A stretch of 15,489 nucleotides of DNA from contig SLKB01000120.1 of the NCBI GenBank assembly GCA_007134805.1, positions 1 through 15,489 of the forward strand, written 5' to 3'. A model generated the notes under the pieces. The model searched no databases. It saw nothing but the letters and a program-made list of their open reading frames with translations, and had not been told where the DNA came from. The DNA is from Paracoccaceae bacterium. Lineage in GTDB: Bacteria > Pseudomonadota > Alphaproteobacteria > Rhodobacterales > Rhodobacteraceae. Below, one piece after another: positions 1 to 6,541 of this stretch; the first letter of the stretch is position 1; each line of letters begins with the position of its first letter. A program made the position numbers and the translations under genes.

Positions 1-686
1 CTGGCGCGCGCGCGATTCGCATCGACATGCTGGAGCGTCTCGCCGATCTGCTGCGCGCCTGCGACAGCCGTGGCGGCTTCGAGGCCAAGGCCGACATGCT
101 CTCGATCACCGGCACCACGCTTGAGCAATTCGCCGACCTGATGGAGGGTCTGGGCTACCATGCCGAGCGCGGCACGCGCGCCAAGCCGAAACCCGCGCCG
201 GCCCCCACCGAGGCCGCGCCCGACGCCCCAAACGCTGCCGACGCGCCCGAGGCCGATGCGCCAGCCATGGAGGCCCCGGTTGATGCCGAAGCACCAGCCA
301 TGGATGCCCCGGCCGAGGCGGATGCACCCGCGCCAGATGCCCCCGTCGAGGCCGACGCGCCCGCTCCGGAGGCTCCGGTCGAGGCGGAAGCGCCCGCTCC
401 CGAAGCCCCGGTCGATGCGGATGCACCCGCCATGGATGCCCCGGTCGATGCCGACGCGCCGGCCCCCGAGCTTGAGGTCTTCTTCACCTTCACCTGGAAG
501 CCGCGCCCCCGCAAGGACGCGCGCCCGCCCCGCAAGCAGCAAGCCGCGCGCGGCAAGCCGGCCAAGCCCAAGGGCAAGCATCCCGATGGCCCGCGGCCGC
601 CAAAGGCGCCGCCGCGCAAGGAAGACCGGATCGACCCCGACAATCCCTTCGCCGCTGCGCTGATGGGGCTGAAGACGAAAGGCTGA
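1..686 (+). CDS. Helicase-related protein, C-terminal part (5' truncated by window edge)
   Basis: The frame is open from the first bases of the window, with full codons from base 3, so the start lies upstream. Any internal ATG, such as that at 27, is not the real start. The first residues (a RIDMLERLADLLR stretch) resemble the C-terminal region of the SUV3-like DEAD/DEAH RNA helicases of Rhodobacterales. This is followed by a conserved-looking segment up to about residue 50 from the ATG at 27. Next comes an Ala/Pro/Asp/Glu repeat linker, then a short hydrophobic strand (EVFFTFTWKP). A Lys/Arg/Pro-rich basic tail follows, ending in DPDNPFAAALMGLK, which resembles the family's C-terminal signature. 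The helicase motor domains are outside the window, so the family call rests on the tail alone. The gene ends 7 bp before the S4-domain gene and is probably in one operon with it. Confidence 0.65.
   Translation, partial: GARAIRIDMLERLADLLRACDSRGGFEAKADMLSITGTTLEQFADLMEGLGYHAERGTRAKPKPAPAPTEAAPDAPNAADAPEADAPAMEAPVDAEAPAMDAPAEADAPAPDAPVEADAPAPEAPVEAEAPAPEAPVDADAPAMDAPVDADAPAPELEVFFTFTWKPRPRKDARPPRKQQAARGKPAKPKGKHPDGPRPPKAPPRKEDRIDPDNPFAAALMGLKTKG
249..470 (+). repeat. 33-bp in-frame tandem repeat encoding an 11-residue Ala/Pro/acidic unit
   Basis: Six full copies and a partial seventh of an 11-residue unit, consensus (E/D)A(D/E)APA(P/M)(E/D)APV, lie end to end inside the helicase-related gene. 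The period is 33 bases, so unit changes keep the frame. Copies differ at silent and conservative positions, which means the array is not freshly expanded. It encodes a proline-rich, acidic, probably extended linker between the folded part and the basic tail. The antisense frames are also open here because of the repeat composition and are not genes. Confidence 0.9.
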
Positions 687-693
687 CGCGCCC

Positions 694-1083
694 ATGCCCG
701 AGGAGGAGGGCCCCCGGCCGCGCCTGCGCCTTGACAAATGGCTCTGGCAGGCGCGTTTCGTGAAGACGCGCAGCCTTGCTGCGAAGCTTGTCAGCGGCGC
801 GGGCGTGCGGGTGAACGGGGCGCGCGTGTCCAAGCCGGCCTCGCATGTCGGGCCCGGAGATGTGCTGACCTTTGCCCTCGGTGCGCAGGTGCGCGTGATC
901 CGGATCCTCGATCTGGGCACGCGCCGGGGCCCCGCGGCCGAGGCCCGCGCGCTTTATGAAGACCTCGCGCCCCCGCCTGACCCTTCGGCCGCGCCCGAGC
1001 CTGGCGCCCCGCGCCCCATCGGCAGGCCCGACAAATACGCCCGCAGGCGATTTGCCGCGCCTCGCCCGGACCCGCTTGATTGA
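694..1083 (+). CDS. S4-domain RNA-binding protein, Hsp15 (HslR)-like
   Basis: A 129-residue protein. Residues about 9-65 form an S4 RNA-binding domain: RLDKWLWQARFVKTRSLA at the start, the VRVNG turn, and the VGPGDVL strand. Hsp15 in E. coli binds free 50S subunits carrying stalled nascent chains, and family members are short basic S4 proteins like this one. The C-terminal part has an Ala/Pro-rich stretch and ends with a basic GRPDKYARRRF segment, as is common in the family. The ATG at 694 has an AAAGG element 11 bp upstream and lies 7 bp after the helicase-related stop, indicating co-transcription. Function is inferred from the domain only, and a role in this organism's ribosome recycling is not shown by the sequence. 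Confidence 0.85.
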   Translation: MPEEEGPRPRLRLDKWLWQARFVKTRSLAAKLVSGAGVRVNGARVSKPASHVGPGDVLTFALGAQVRVIRILDLGTRRGPAAEARALYEDLAPPPDPSAAPEPGAPRPIGRPDKYARRRFAAPRPDPLD

Positions 1084-1152
1084 TCGCAGCGACGGGTTTA
1101 TGTCCCCCGCACGCCTCGCCGGACGGGGCCAGCTGAACAAGGACATGCCGGA

Positions 1153-1491
1153 ATGACTTATGTTGTGATCGACAATTGCATCGCCTGCAAATACACCGAT
1201 TGCGTCGAGGTCTGCCCGGTCGATTGCTTCTATGAGGGCGAGAACATGCTCGTCATCCATCCCGATGAATGCATCGATTGCGGCGTGTGCGAACCCGAAT
1301 GCCCCGCCGATGCCATCCGCCCCGATACCGAGCCCGACATGGAAGACTGGGTCGAGTTCAACCGGAAATACTCGGTGAAATGGCCGGTGATCATCACCAA
1401 GAAGGACCCCCTCCCTGAGGCCGAGGCGCGCGACGGCGAAACCGGAAAGCTTGAGAAATACTTTAGCGAGGCGCCCGGCGAAGGCGGTTGA
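1153..1491 (+). CDS. fdxA: 7Fe ferredoxin FdxA ([3Fe-4S][4Fe-4S])
   Basis: A 112-residue cytoplasmic electron carrier with the length and pattern of Azotobacter FdI and Rhodobacter capsulatus ferredoxin II. By alignment with FdI, Cys9, Cys17 and Cys50 would hold the [3Fe-4S] cluster, and Cys21, Cys40, Cys43 and Cys46 the [4Fe-4S] cluster. Cys12 and Cys25 correspond to the two extra free cysteines of that family. The two cluster motifs are [17 protein letters not shown] and [11 protein letters not shown]. The acidic C-terminal extension (residues about 60-112) is typical of this class. The ATG at 1153 has AAGGA at 1139-1143 with 9 bp spacing. The gene follows the S4 gene by 69 bp and is closed by a hairpin terminator at 1540-1564. 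Its electron donor and acceptor cannot be read from the sequence. Confidence 0.97.
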   Translation: MTYVVIDNCIACKYTDCVEVCPVDCFYEGENMLVIHPDECIDCGVCEPECPADAIRPDTEPDMEDWVEFNRKYSVKWPVIITKKDPLPEAEARDGETGKLEKYFSEAPGEGG

Positions 1492-1539
1492 TGCCGTTTT
1501 GCCTTGAGTTTTTGCAGAATTGTTACCAACTTCCGTCCA

Positions 1540-1564
1540 AGCCGCTTTGAAAAGCGGCTCTTTT
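1540..1564 (+). terminator. Rho-independent terminator after fdxA
   Basis: AGCCGCTTT and AAAGCGGCT form a perfect inverted repeat around GA, best drawn as AGCCGC/GCGGCT with a 7-8-nt loop. It is followed by CTTTT. It lies about 50 bp after the fdxA stop. The second arm and T-run sit inside the spacer of the predicted carD promoter, so the two elements overlap. Confidence 0.75.
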
Positions 1565-1574
1565 GTGGTATACA
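1547..1574 (+). promoter_or_regulatory. carD promoter with extended -10, overlapping fdxA terminator
   Basis: TTGAAA (1547-1552), a 16-bp spacer and TATACA (1569-1574) form a sigma70-type promoter. TGG directly before the hexamer gives a TGn extended -10. The -10 lacks the consensus T at its last position (-7). The region is also an imperfect dyad: TTTTGT (1561-1566) and ACAAAA (1572-1577) flank GGTAT. The predicted start is near 1581. Extended -10 character and a non-consensus -7 fit what is known of CarD-responsive promoters in Rhodobacter sphaeroides, where CarD is reported to repress its own gene. The promoter position is predicted by eye only. Confidence 0.6.
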
Positions 1575-1581
1575 AAACCAG

Positions 1582-1641
1582 ATGAGAGAGTCGCCTCGCA
1601 CCGGCAGCATTGCCAGCTGCCGATTTTTTGTCGCCAAGTGA
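1582..1641 (+). CDS. Possible leaderless 19-residue leader peptide of carD
   Basis: An ATG lies one or two bases after the predicted carD transcription start and opens a 19-codon frame (MRESPRTGSIASCRFFVAK) ending in TGA at 1639-1641. There is no room for a Shine-Dalgarno sequence, so translation would have to be leaderless. The frame runs right through the terminator-like hairpin at 1602-1629, with two Phe codons on the T-run, and stops 10 bases after it. A translating ribosome would therefore disrupt the hairpin. This geometry is seen in the sequence. That it is translated is inference, and a 20-codon frame can occur by chance. Confidence 0.22.
   Translation: MRESPRTGSIASCRFFVAK
1602..1629 (+). 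terminator. Terminator-like hairpin inside the carD leader (attenuator or small-RNA end)
   Basis: CGGCAGC (1602-1608) and GCTGCCG (1616-1622) form a perfect 7-bp stem with a 7-base loop (ATTGCCA), followed by A and six T residues. This is a textbook intrinsic terminator. It lies about 20-48 nt downstream of the predicted carD start and about 90 bp upstream of the carD ATG. Transcripts ending here would be about 49 nt long. It could be an attenuator of carD or the 3' end of a 5'-UTR-derived small RNA. Confidence 0.6.
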
Positions 1642-1716
1642 ACTGGTTGCCGGGACAGAGCGTCCTGGGGGCCAAGATTTTGTGCGCCAAGCAGGCTAAC
1701 CAGGGGAAGGCGTAAT

Positions 1717-2226
1717 ATGACAAAAACGAAGAAAGTCGAGTTTCATCCCGATGACTACGTGGTCTATCCGGCGCACGGGGTAGGACAGATCGTGTCGATC
1801 GAAGAGCAGGAGATCGCCGGGCTGAAGCTGGAACTTTTCGTGATCTCCTTCGAGAAGGAAAAGATGACCCTGCGCGTGCCGACCAACAAGGTCGCCACCG
1901 TGGGCATGCGCTCGCTCTCCTCGCCCGAACTTATCGACAAGGCGCTCGCCACACTCAAGGGCAAGGCCCGCGTCAAGCGTGCGATGTGGTCGCGCCGTGC
2001 GCAGGAATACGAGCAGAAGATCAACTCGGGCGACCTGCTGGCCATCGCCGAAGTGGTGCGCGATCTGCACCGCAATGACGAACAGCGCGAGCAATCCTAT
2101 TCCGAGCGTCAGCTCTATGAGGCAGCGCTTGACCGGCTGACCCGCGAAGTGGCCGCGGTTGCGGGCGGTGACGAGATGGGTGCGCAGAAACAGGTCAATG
2201 ACGTGCTGGTCTCGCGCGCAGCCTGA
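1717..2226 (+). CDS. carD: CarD-family RNA polymerase-binding transcription regulator
   Basis: A 169-residue protein with an N-terminal Tudor-like RNA polymerase-interacting domain (about residues 8-65, with the YPAHGVGQI signature). This contacts the beta-subunit lobe and is shared with the Mfd/TRCF RID. A helical C-terminal DNA-binding domain spans about 70-165. Trp91 in AMWSRRAQEY matches the conserved tryptophan (W85 of M. tuberculosis CarD) that wedges into the upstream edge of the transcription bubble and stabilises the open complex. In Rhodobacter sphaeroides CarD activates promoters lacking T at -7, including rRNA promoters. The start is supported by AGGGGAAGG at 1702-1710. The gene is monocistronic by the signals seen, with its own promoter, a long leader of about 135 nt and a strong terminator. 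CTGGTT (1643-1648) could pair with AACCAG (1698-1703) next to the ribosome-binding site. Confidence 0.96.
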   Translation: MTKTKKVEFHPDDYVVYPAHGVGQIVSIEEQEIAGLKLELFVISFEKEKMTLRVPTNKVATVGMRSLSSPELIDKALATLKGKARVKRAMWSRRAQEYEQKINSGDLLAIAEVVRDLHRNDEQREQSYSERQLYEAALDRLTREVAAVAGGDEMGAQKQVNDVLVSRAA

Positions 2227-2248
2227 CCCCATCGCAATGCACCACGCG

Positions 2249-2277
2249 AAATGCCCGCAGCTGATGCGGGCATTTTT
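2249..2277 (+). terminator. Rho-independent terminator after carD
   Basis: ATGCCCGC (2251-2258) and GCGGGCAT (2266-2273) form a perfect 8-bp GC-rich stem with a 7-base loop. TTTT follows and AA precedes, so A-T pairs can extend the stem by two. It begins 22 bp after the carD stop. Confidence 0.88.
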
Positions 2278-2302
2278 CATGGCGCGCGCGCGTGACACGG
2301 GC

Positions 2303-2332
2303 TTGCCCCGACCCCGCCCGACGCAGTAGAAC
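2303..2332 (+). promoter_or_regulatory. Candidate yebC promoter
   Basis: TTGCCC (2303-2308), an 18-bp spacer and TAGAAC (2327-2332) match sigma70 consensus at 4 of 6 bases each. They lie between the carD terminator and the yebC start, where a promoter must exist if the terminator is efficient. The leader would be about 30 nt. Confidence 0.33.
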
Positions 2333-2369
2333 CCCCGCAAGATCCAGTCCGAAGACGACGAGGCACCCC

Positions 2370-3110
2370 ATGGCAGGCCATTCCAAATGGGCAAATATCC
2401 AGCATCGCAAGGGCCGGCAGGATGCCGTGCGCGCGAAGCTGTTTTCCAAATTGTCCAAGGAAATCACAGTTGCCGCCAAGATGGGCGATCCCGACCCCGA
2501 GAAGAACCCGCGCCTGCGCCTTGCTGTGAAAGAGGCCAAGGCCGCCTCGATGCCCAAGGACAATATCGAGCGCGCGATCAAGAAGTCGCAGGGCGGCGAT
2601 GCCGAGAACTACGAGGAAATCCGCTATGAGGGCTACGGCCCGCATGGCGTGGCTGTCCTCGTCGAGGCGATGACCGACAACCGCAACCGCACGGCGTCGA
2701 ATGTGCGCTCGACTTTCTCCAAGAATGGCGGAAATCTGGGCGAGACGGGGTCGGTCGCCTTCATGTTCGACCGCAAGGGGCAGGTTGTCTACCCGGGCGC
2801 GGCGGGCGATCCCGAAACCGTGCTGCTTGCCGCGATCGACGCGGGCGCCGAGGATGTGGAGAGCGGCGCGGACGGGCATGTCATCTGGTGCGCCGATACC
2901 GATCTCGGGGCCGTGTCGACCGCGCTCGAGGACGCGCTGGGCGAGGCGGAAAGCACGCGGCTCGTCTGGCAGCCGCAGACCACGACCGAGCTGGACCTCG
3001 AGGCCGCGCGCAGCCTGATCAAGCTCATTGACGCGCTCGAGGATGATGACGATGTCCAGAACGTGACCGCGAATTTCGAGATCTCGGACGAGGTGATGGC
3101 CGCGCTCTGA
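2370..3110 (+). CDS. yebC: YebC/PmpR (TACO1) family protein
   Basis: A 246-residue protein starting with the family-defining [14 protein letters not shown] motif. An in-frame upstream start at 2292 would add 26 unrelated residues and is rejected. GAGG at 2360-2363 sits 6 bp before the ATG. The three-domain YebC fold is covered in full: the helical N-terminal domain (about 1-75), then alternating alpha/beta domains with the [20 protein letters not shown] and [11 protein letters not shown] signatures. The family was long annotated as DNA-binding regulators (PmpR). Recent work on bacterial YebC and mitochondrial TACO1 supports a ribosome-associated role that relieves stalling at proline-rich stretches. 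It is often beside ruvC in other bacteria, but here it stands between carD and a convergent EamA transporter gene whose stop is 9 bp away. Confidence 0.95.
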   Translation: MAGHSKWANIQHRKGRQDAVRAKLFSKLSKEITVAAKMGDPDPEKNPRLRLAVKEAKAASMPKDNIERAIKKSQGGDAENYEEIRYEGYGPHGVAVLVEAMTDNRNRTASNVRSTFSKNGGNLGETGSVAFMFDRKGQVVYPGAAGDPETVLLAAIDAGAEDVESGADGHVIWCADTDLGAVSTALEDALGEAESTRLVWQPQTTTELDLEAARSLIKLIDALEDDDDVQNVTANFEISDEVMAAL

Positions 3111-3119
3111 GCGGCCGCG

Positions 3120-4019
3120 TCACGGCGCCACGAGGATGCGCCGCGCGCGCTTGCGCAGCACGGCCTCGCGCCATGTGATGAAGGCGACCGATCCCATGAT
3201 GACAGCGCCGCCGAGGATCACGAATCCGTCCGCCGGCTCGGCAAAGACCAGCGCGCCCAAGAGCACCGCCCAGACGAGTTGAAGAAATGTCACGGGCTGC
3301 GTGACCGTCACCGGGGCCGCCGCGAAGGCCAGCGTCATCGCGTAATGCCCCGCCGTGGCAAAGGCCGCGACCCAGAACAGCCAGAAGATCTGCTCCCATG
3401 TCGGCGGCACCCAGACGGCATAGGCAAAGGGGGCCAGCACCAGCGTCACGATGATCGACAGCATGCCCACCACGACCGAGGCATTGACCTCGCCCGACAT
3501 CCGCTTGGCCAGCAAATAGGAGGCTGCGAACAGGATCGCCGTGCCGATCATCGCGACATGCCCGGATGAGATTTCGCGCAGGCCGGGCCGCAGGATGATC
3601 AGCATCCCCAGAAACGCCACCAGAACCGCCAGCACCCGCCGCAGCGCAAGCCGTTCGCCAAGGAAAAGTGCGGCGCCAAGCGTCACATAGATCGGCGAGA
3701 GATAATTCATCGCCGTCACCTCGGCGAGCGGGATGCGCGTCATCGCATAGAACCACAGGATCACGCCCAGCCCGTGCACGAGCCCGCGCAGGCTGAACAG
3801 CGCCAGCGACGCGGGCGTGAGCGCGAGCGCGCGCAGCCCCGGCAGCATCGGCAGCAGAAAGACGAGCCCCAGCAGGTAGCGCAGGAAGGCCGCCTGCGCG
3901 GAGGGCATGTCATCGCCCAGATATTTCACAAGTGCGGTGACGGCAACAAAGCAGAGCCCCGTGACCAGCATCCAGAATATGCCCCAGAGCGGGCGGGCTT
4001 CGGCTTGGGTAGTTACCAT
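3120..4019 (-). CDS. DMT superfamily transporter, EamA domains (RhaT/RarD-like)
   Basis: A 299-residue integral membrane protein with ten predicted hydrophobic segments in two EamA repeats (about residues 11-145 and 155-285). The first repeat contains the usual GER turn after TM4 (residues 121-123). Family members export metabolites or amino acids such as cysteine or threonine intermediates, but the substrate cannot be inferred here. I chose the ATG at 4019 because the protein then starts directly before TM1. The reading frame stays open upstream into cckA, but that extension is Arg-rich and not membrane-like. No clear Shine-Dalgarno is visible. It lies 68 bp downstream of cckA on the same strand and ends 9 bp from the convergent yebC stop, with no terminator seen between them. 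Confidence 0.9.
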   Translation of the reverse strand: MVTTQAEARPLWGIFWMLVTGLCFVAVTALVKYLGDDMPSAQAAFLRYLLGLVFLLPMLPGLRALALTPASLALFSLRGLVHGLGVILWFYAMTRIPLAEVTAMNYLSPIYVTLGAALFLGERLALRRVLAVLVAFLGMLIILRPGLREISSGHVAMIGTAILFAASYLLAKRMSGEVNASVVVGMLSIIVTLVLAPFAYAVWVPPTWEQIFWLFWVAAFATAGHYAMTLAFAAAPVTVTQPVTFLQLVWAVLLGALVFAEPADGFVILGGAVIMGSVAFITWREAVLRKRARRILVAP

Positions 4020-4087
4020 GTTCACTATCTGCCATGGCCGCGCGGCGCAGGCAAGCCTGTCCTGTGCGGCCCGGCAGATGGGCAGGC

Positions 4088-6445
4088 TCAGGCGGCCTTG
4101 CGCTTGCCCTGAAGCTGGGAGTTCACGATCGCCACGAATTCGGCCAGCGAGAAGGGCTTGGCAAGGAAGACTGCATGCCCGATGCGTTCCTGCGCGGCCA
4201 CGCGCCGATCCTCGGCATAGCCCGACATGAAGACCACGGGCGTGTCGGGGAAGCGTTCGCGCATCTTGCTGACCCAGCCCGGCCCGTCGATCCCCGGCAT
4301 CACGGCATCGCTCACGAACAGGTCGGGCTTCACATTCGGGTCGCTCAGGATTTCGAGCGCGGCCTCGCCGCAATCGGCCTCGATCACGCGGTGGCCCTGC
4401 AATTCGAGCGCCCGCGCCGCGAAAGAGCGCACGGGCGCCTCATCCTCGACCAGCAGGACGAGCGCTTTCTTGATCGCCATAGGCTTGACCGGGGCAGGGC
4501 TGGGCTGCGCGGCATCGCGCGCGCGCATCTCCTTCTGGGCCACGAAATAGAGCGTGAAGGTCGTGCCCACGCCTTCCTCGCTGTCCACGAAGATATACCC
4601 GCCCGATTGCTTGATGATCCCGTAGACTGTCGACAGGCCAAGCCCTGTCCCCTCGCCCTGGCGCTTGGTGGTGAAGAAGGGATCGAAGATCTTGCGCAGG
4701 TTTTCGGCCGGGATCCCGACGCCCGTGTCGCTGATCCGGATCACCGAATAGGTCCCCGGCGGCAGCGATGCCTGCTCGCGCTTCAACCCGTCCGTGAACT
4801 GCTGGGTTGCGGTCGCGATCTTTATCTCGCCCCCCAGCGGCATCGAATCGCGCGCATTCACGACCAGATTCATCAGCACCTGTTCGAACTGCCGCTTGTC
4901 CGAGCGGATCGGCGCGACCCTCTCGCCATGGTCGAGCGTCAGGGTCACTTTCTCTCCCAGAAGCCGGTTGAGCAGATGCGTTACATCGCAGATCGTCTCA
5001 TGCAGATCGATCGTGGTGAATTGCAGCGCCTGCTGGCGCGACAGCGCGAGCAACTGGCGCACGAGCGCCGCCGCGCGGTTGGTGTTCTGCTGGATCTGCA
5101 TGAGATCGGGATAGTCCGGGTCGGTGCGGTCATGGCGCAGCAGGATCAGATCGCAATGCCCCGAAATTGCGGTCAGCAGGTTGTTGAAATCATGCGCGAC
5201 CCCGCCGGCGAGTTGGCCCACGGCCTGCATCTTCTGGCTCTGGGTGAATTTCGCCTCGAGCGACTTGTATTCGGTGGCATCGCTGAGGACAGCCTGGACA
5301 GTCCCGTCAAGCCCGTTTTCGGGCGTGCGCAGTGTGACCCTGAGATAGGTCTCGGACCCGTGCCGGTTGAGCCGCATCACCTCGGTCGACTTGTCGAGCC
5401 GACCATCCACGATCTCGGTCAGCCATTCCTTCACCGGCCGCCCCAGACCTTCGAGCAGATCGACAAGCTGCGGGTAGCGTTCATCCTGCAGCCGCAACAG
5501 GGCGCGCGCCTCGGAATTCAGATAGGTGATCTGGCCATCCGTCGCGAGATGGGCAATCGCGACAGGCAGGGCTTCAAGCTCGGCATGGGTGGGCTCGGCA
5601 TCGGATGCCGGGCGCGCATCGACATTCTGTGCGAGAAAGATAAGCGTCTCGCCGGTGCTTGCGGCTGCCGGCTGCGGGCCCGGATCGGCCAGGCGCAGGA
5701 CCGAAAACGCCTGCTTGCGCGCGCCAAGCCGGACCCCGAGGGCCTTGCCCATCTGCGGCAGCGCCACGCCAAGGTCCTCGACGCGCTGCGGCGGCTCCTC
5801 GAAGAGGCTGCCAAGCGCGGGCGAGAGATAGGTGATCTGCCCCTCGTGATCGACACGGGCAAGGCCCAGCGGCAGCGTGGCGAGCACATCTTCGCGCGGG
5901 GTCTGCGCGATGCGCCAGAAGAACTTGTTCGCGCCAAGATACTCGACCTTGAAGGCGAAGGTCTCGGTGCGGGTCTGGAGCAGGTGTTCGGCCCGGCCGG
6001 TGACGCGCGCGCGGTCCTGAAGCCGGTCGCCGAGGCATGCAGGATCGGCGCTGACATCGCGCAACAGATCATCCCGCTGGCCGCCCGACAGGCGCAACTG
6101 CTCGGCGGCGGTGCGGTTTTTCCACAGGATCTCGTCCGAGTAGGCGCTCGTGATCAGGCAGGCTTCGTCGGAATTCTGGAACAGCCGCATCATCACATGC
6201 CGGTCGCGCCTGTCCAGCCAGCCCTGCGCCCGGCGTGTCAGCGCAATGAGCCCCGACGCCCCGATCAGCCCAAGCCCAACCCCCGCGAAGCCGAGGCTGA
6301 GCGGCGTGGGGTCGACCCCGAGCGAGAGCCCTGCAAACCCCACCCCCAGAAGCGTCAGACCCCAGAGCGTCCTGCGTCGCAAGACCGCCGGCATCTCGAC
6401 GAAAACGCGGTTTGCAGCGGCATGAGTTTGGCTGAGCACGGACAC
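4088..6445 (-). CDS. cckA: CckA hybrid histidine kinase (cell-cycle / CtrA phosphorelay)
   Basis: A 785-residue hybrid kinase. Two membrane segments (about 28-44 and 49-68) are followed by PAS-like regions (about 80-180, 190-275 and 285-395). The HisKA domain carries the H box [11 protein letters not shown] with His418. The ATPase domain has the N box around Asn526/Asn530, G1 DTGVGI at 573-578, the F box FDPFFTTK and G2 GTGLGL at 599-604. A receiver domain has Glu667/Asp668, phospho-acceptor Asp713 and Lys763. This order, and the AHDFNN H box, is that of CckA, which phosphorylates ChpT and through it CtrA and CpdR. In Rhodobacter capsulatus this relay controls motility and the gene transfer agent. 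The start is uncertain: GTG at 6445 has AAAGAGG only 3 bp upstream, while GTG at 6439 (codon 3) has 9-bp spacing and may be the true start. A CtrA box lies 41 bp upstream. Confidence 0.93.
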   Translation of the reverse strand: MSVLSQTHAAANRVFVEMPAVLRRRTLWGLTLLGVGFAGLSLGVDPTPLSLGFAGVGLGLIGASGLIALTRRAQGWLDRRDRHVMMRLFQNSDEACLITSAYSDEILWKNRTAAEQLRLSGGQRDDLLRDVSADPACLGDRLQDRARVTGRAEHLLQTRTETFAFKVEYLGANKFFWRIAQTPREDVLATLPLGLARVDHEGQITYLSPALGSLFEEPPQRVEDLGVALPQMGKALGVRLGARKQAFSVLRLADPGPQPAAASTGETLIFLAQNVDARPASDAEPTHAELEALPVAIAHLATDGQITYLNSEARALLRLQDERYPQLVDLLEGLGRPVKEWLTEIVDGRLDKSTEVMRLNRHGSETYLRVTLRTPENGLDGTVQAVLSDATEYKSLEAKFTQSQKMQAVGQLAGGVAHDFNNLLTAISGHCDLILLRHDRTDPDYPDLMQIQQNTNRAAALVRQLLALSRQQALQFTTIDLHETICDVTHLLNRLLGEKVTLTLDHGERVAPIRSDKRQFEQVLMNLVVNARDSMPLGGEIKIATATQQFTDGLKREQASLPPGTYSVIRISDTGVGIPAENLRKIFDPFFTTKRQGEGTGLGLSTVYGIIKQSGGYIFVDSEEGVGTTFTLYFVAQKEMRARDAAQPSPAPVKPMAIKKALVLLVEDEAPVRSFAARALELQGHRVIEADCGEAALEILSDPNVKPDLFVSDAVMPGIDGPGWVSKMRERFPDTPVVFMSGYAEDRRVAAQERIGHAVFLAKPFSLAEFVAIVNSQLQGKRKAA

Positions 6446-6466
6446 ACACCTCTTTCTGATCGCCCC

Positions 6467-6487
6467 AACCCTGCACCGATCAGGGTT
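6467..6487 (-). repeat. Perfect stem-loop overlapping the CtrA box
   Basis: AACCCTG (6467-6473) and CAGGGTT (6481-6487) are exact inverted repeats around a 7-base loop. The second arm shares two bases with the proximal TTAA half of the CtrA box. In a cckA transcript starting upstream it would form a leader hairpin 20-40 nt before the start codon. As DNA it could be an operator. No function is established. Confidence 0.45.
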
Positions 6488-6500
6488 AATCCATGCTTAA
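6486..6500 (-). promoter_or_regulatory. CtrA-binding box upstream of cckA
   Basis: On the minus strand, TTAA-GCATGGA-TTAA is an exact match to the full CtrA recognition motif TTAA-N7-TTAA. It lies 41 bp upstream of the cckA GTG, in the 96-bp gap between rsmB and cckA. TTAA is rare in this GC-rich DNA, and I noticed no other full-length match in the window. A -10-like TATAAA lies farther upstream on the minus strand (6527-6522) and TTGAAC lies between. The box could therefore sit downstream of, or overlap, the promoter and repress, but the start site is unknown. Confidence 0.7.
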
Positions 6501-6541
6501 CATCTTTCTGAGATCGTTCAATTTATAGTTGCAAAGCGTCG

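Noticed and set aside
249..470. CRISPR array
   Set aside because: The repeats are direct, contiguous, coding and without spacers.
155..643. Minus-strand frame with Gly-Ala-Ser repeats
   Set aside because: It arises only from reading the 33-bp coding repeat backwards. The plus frame has the helicase-tail signatures at both ends.
2292..2369. Longer yebC start
   Set aside because: The 26 extra residues are Pro/Arg-rich and precede the invariant family N-terminus [10 protein letters not shown]. The region overlaps the promoter space after the carD terminator.
4034..6511. 825-codon open frame on the plus strand across cckA
   Set aside because: It is the antisense shadow of cckA in GC-rich DNA. 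Its product is low-complexity Arg/Gly/His-rich with no domain, and the minus strand encodes a complete CckA with all motifs.
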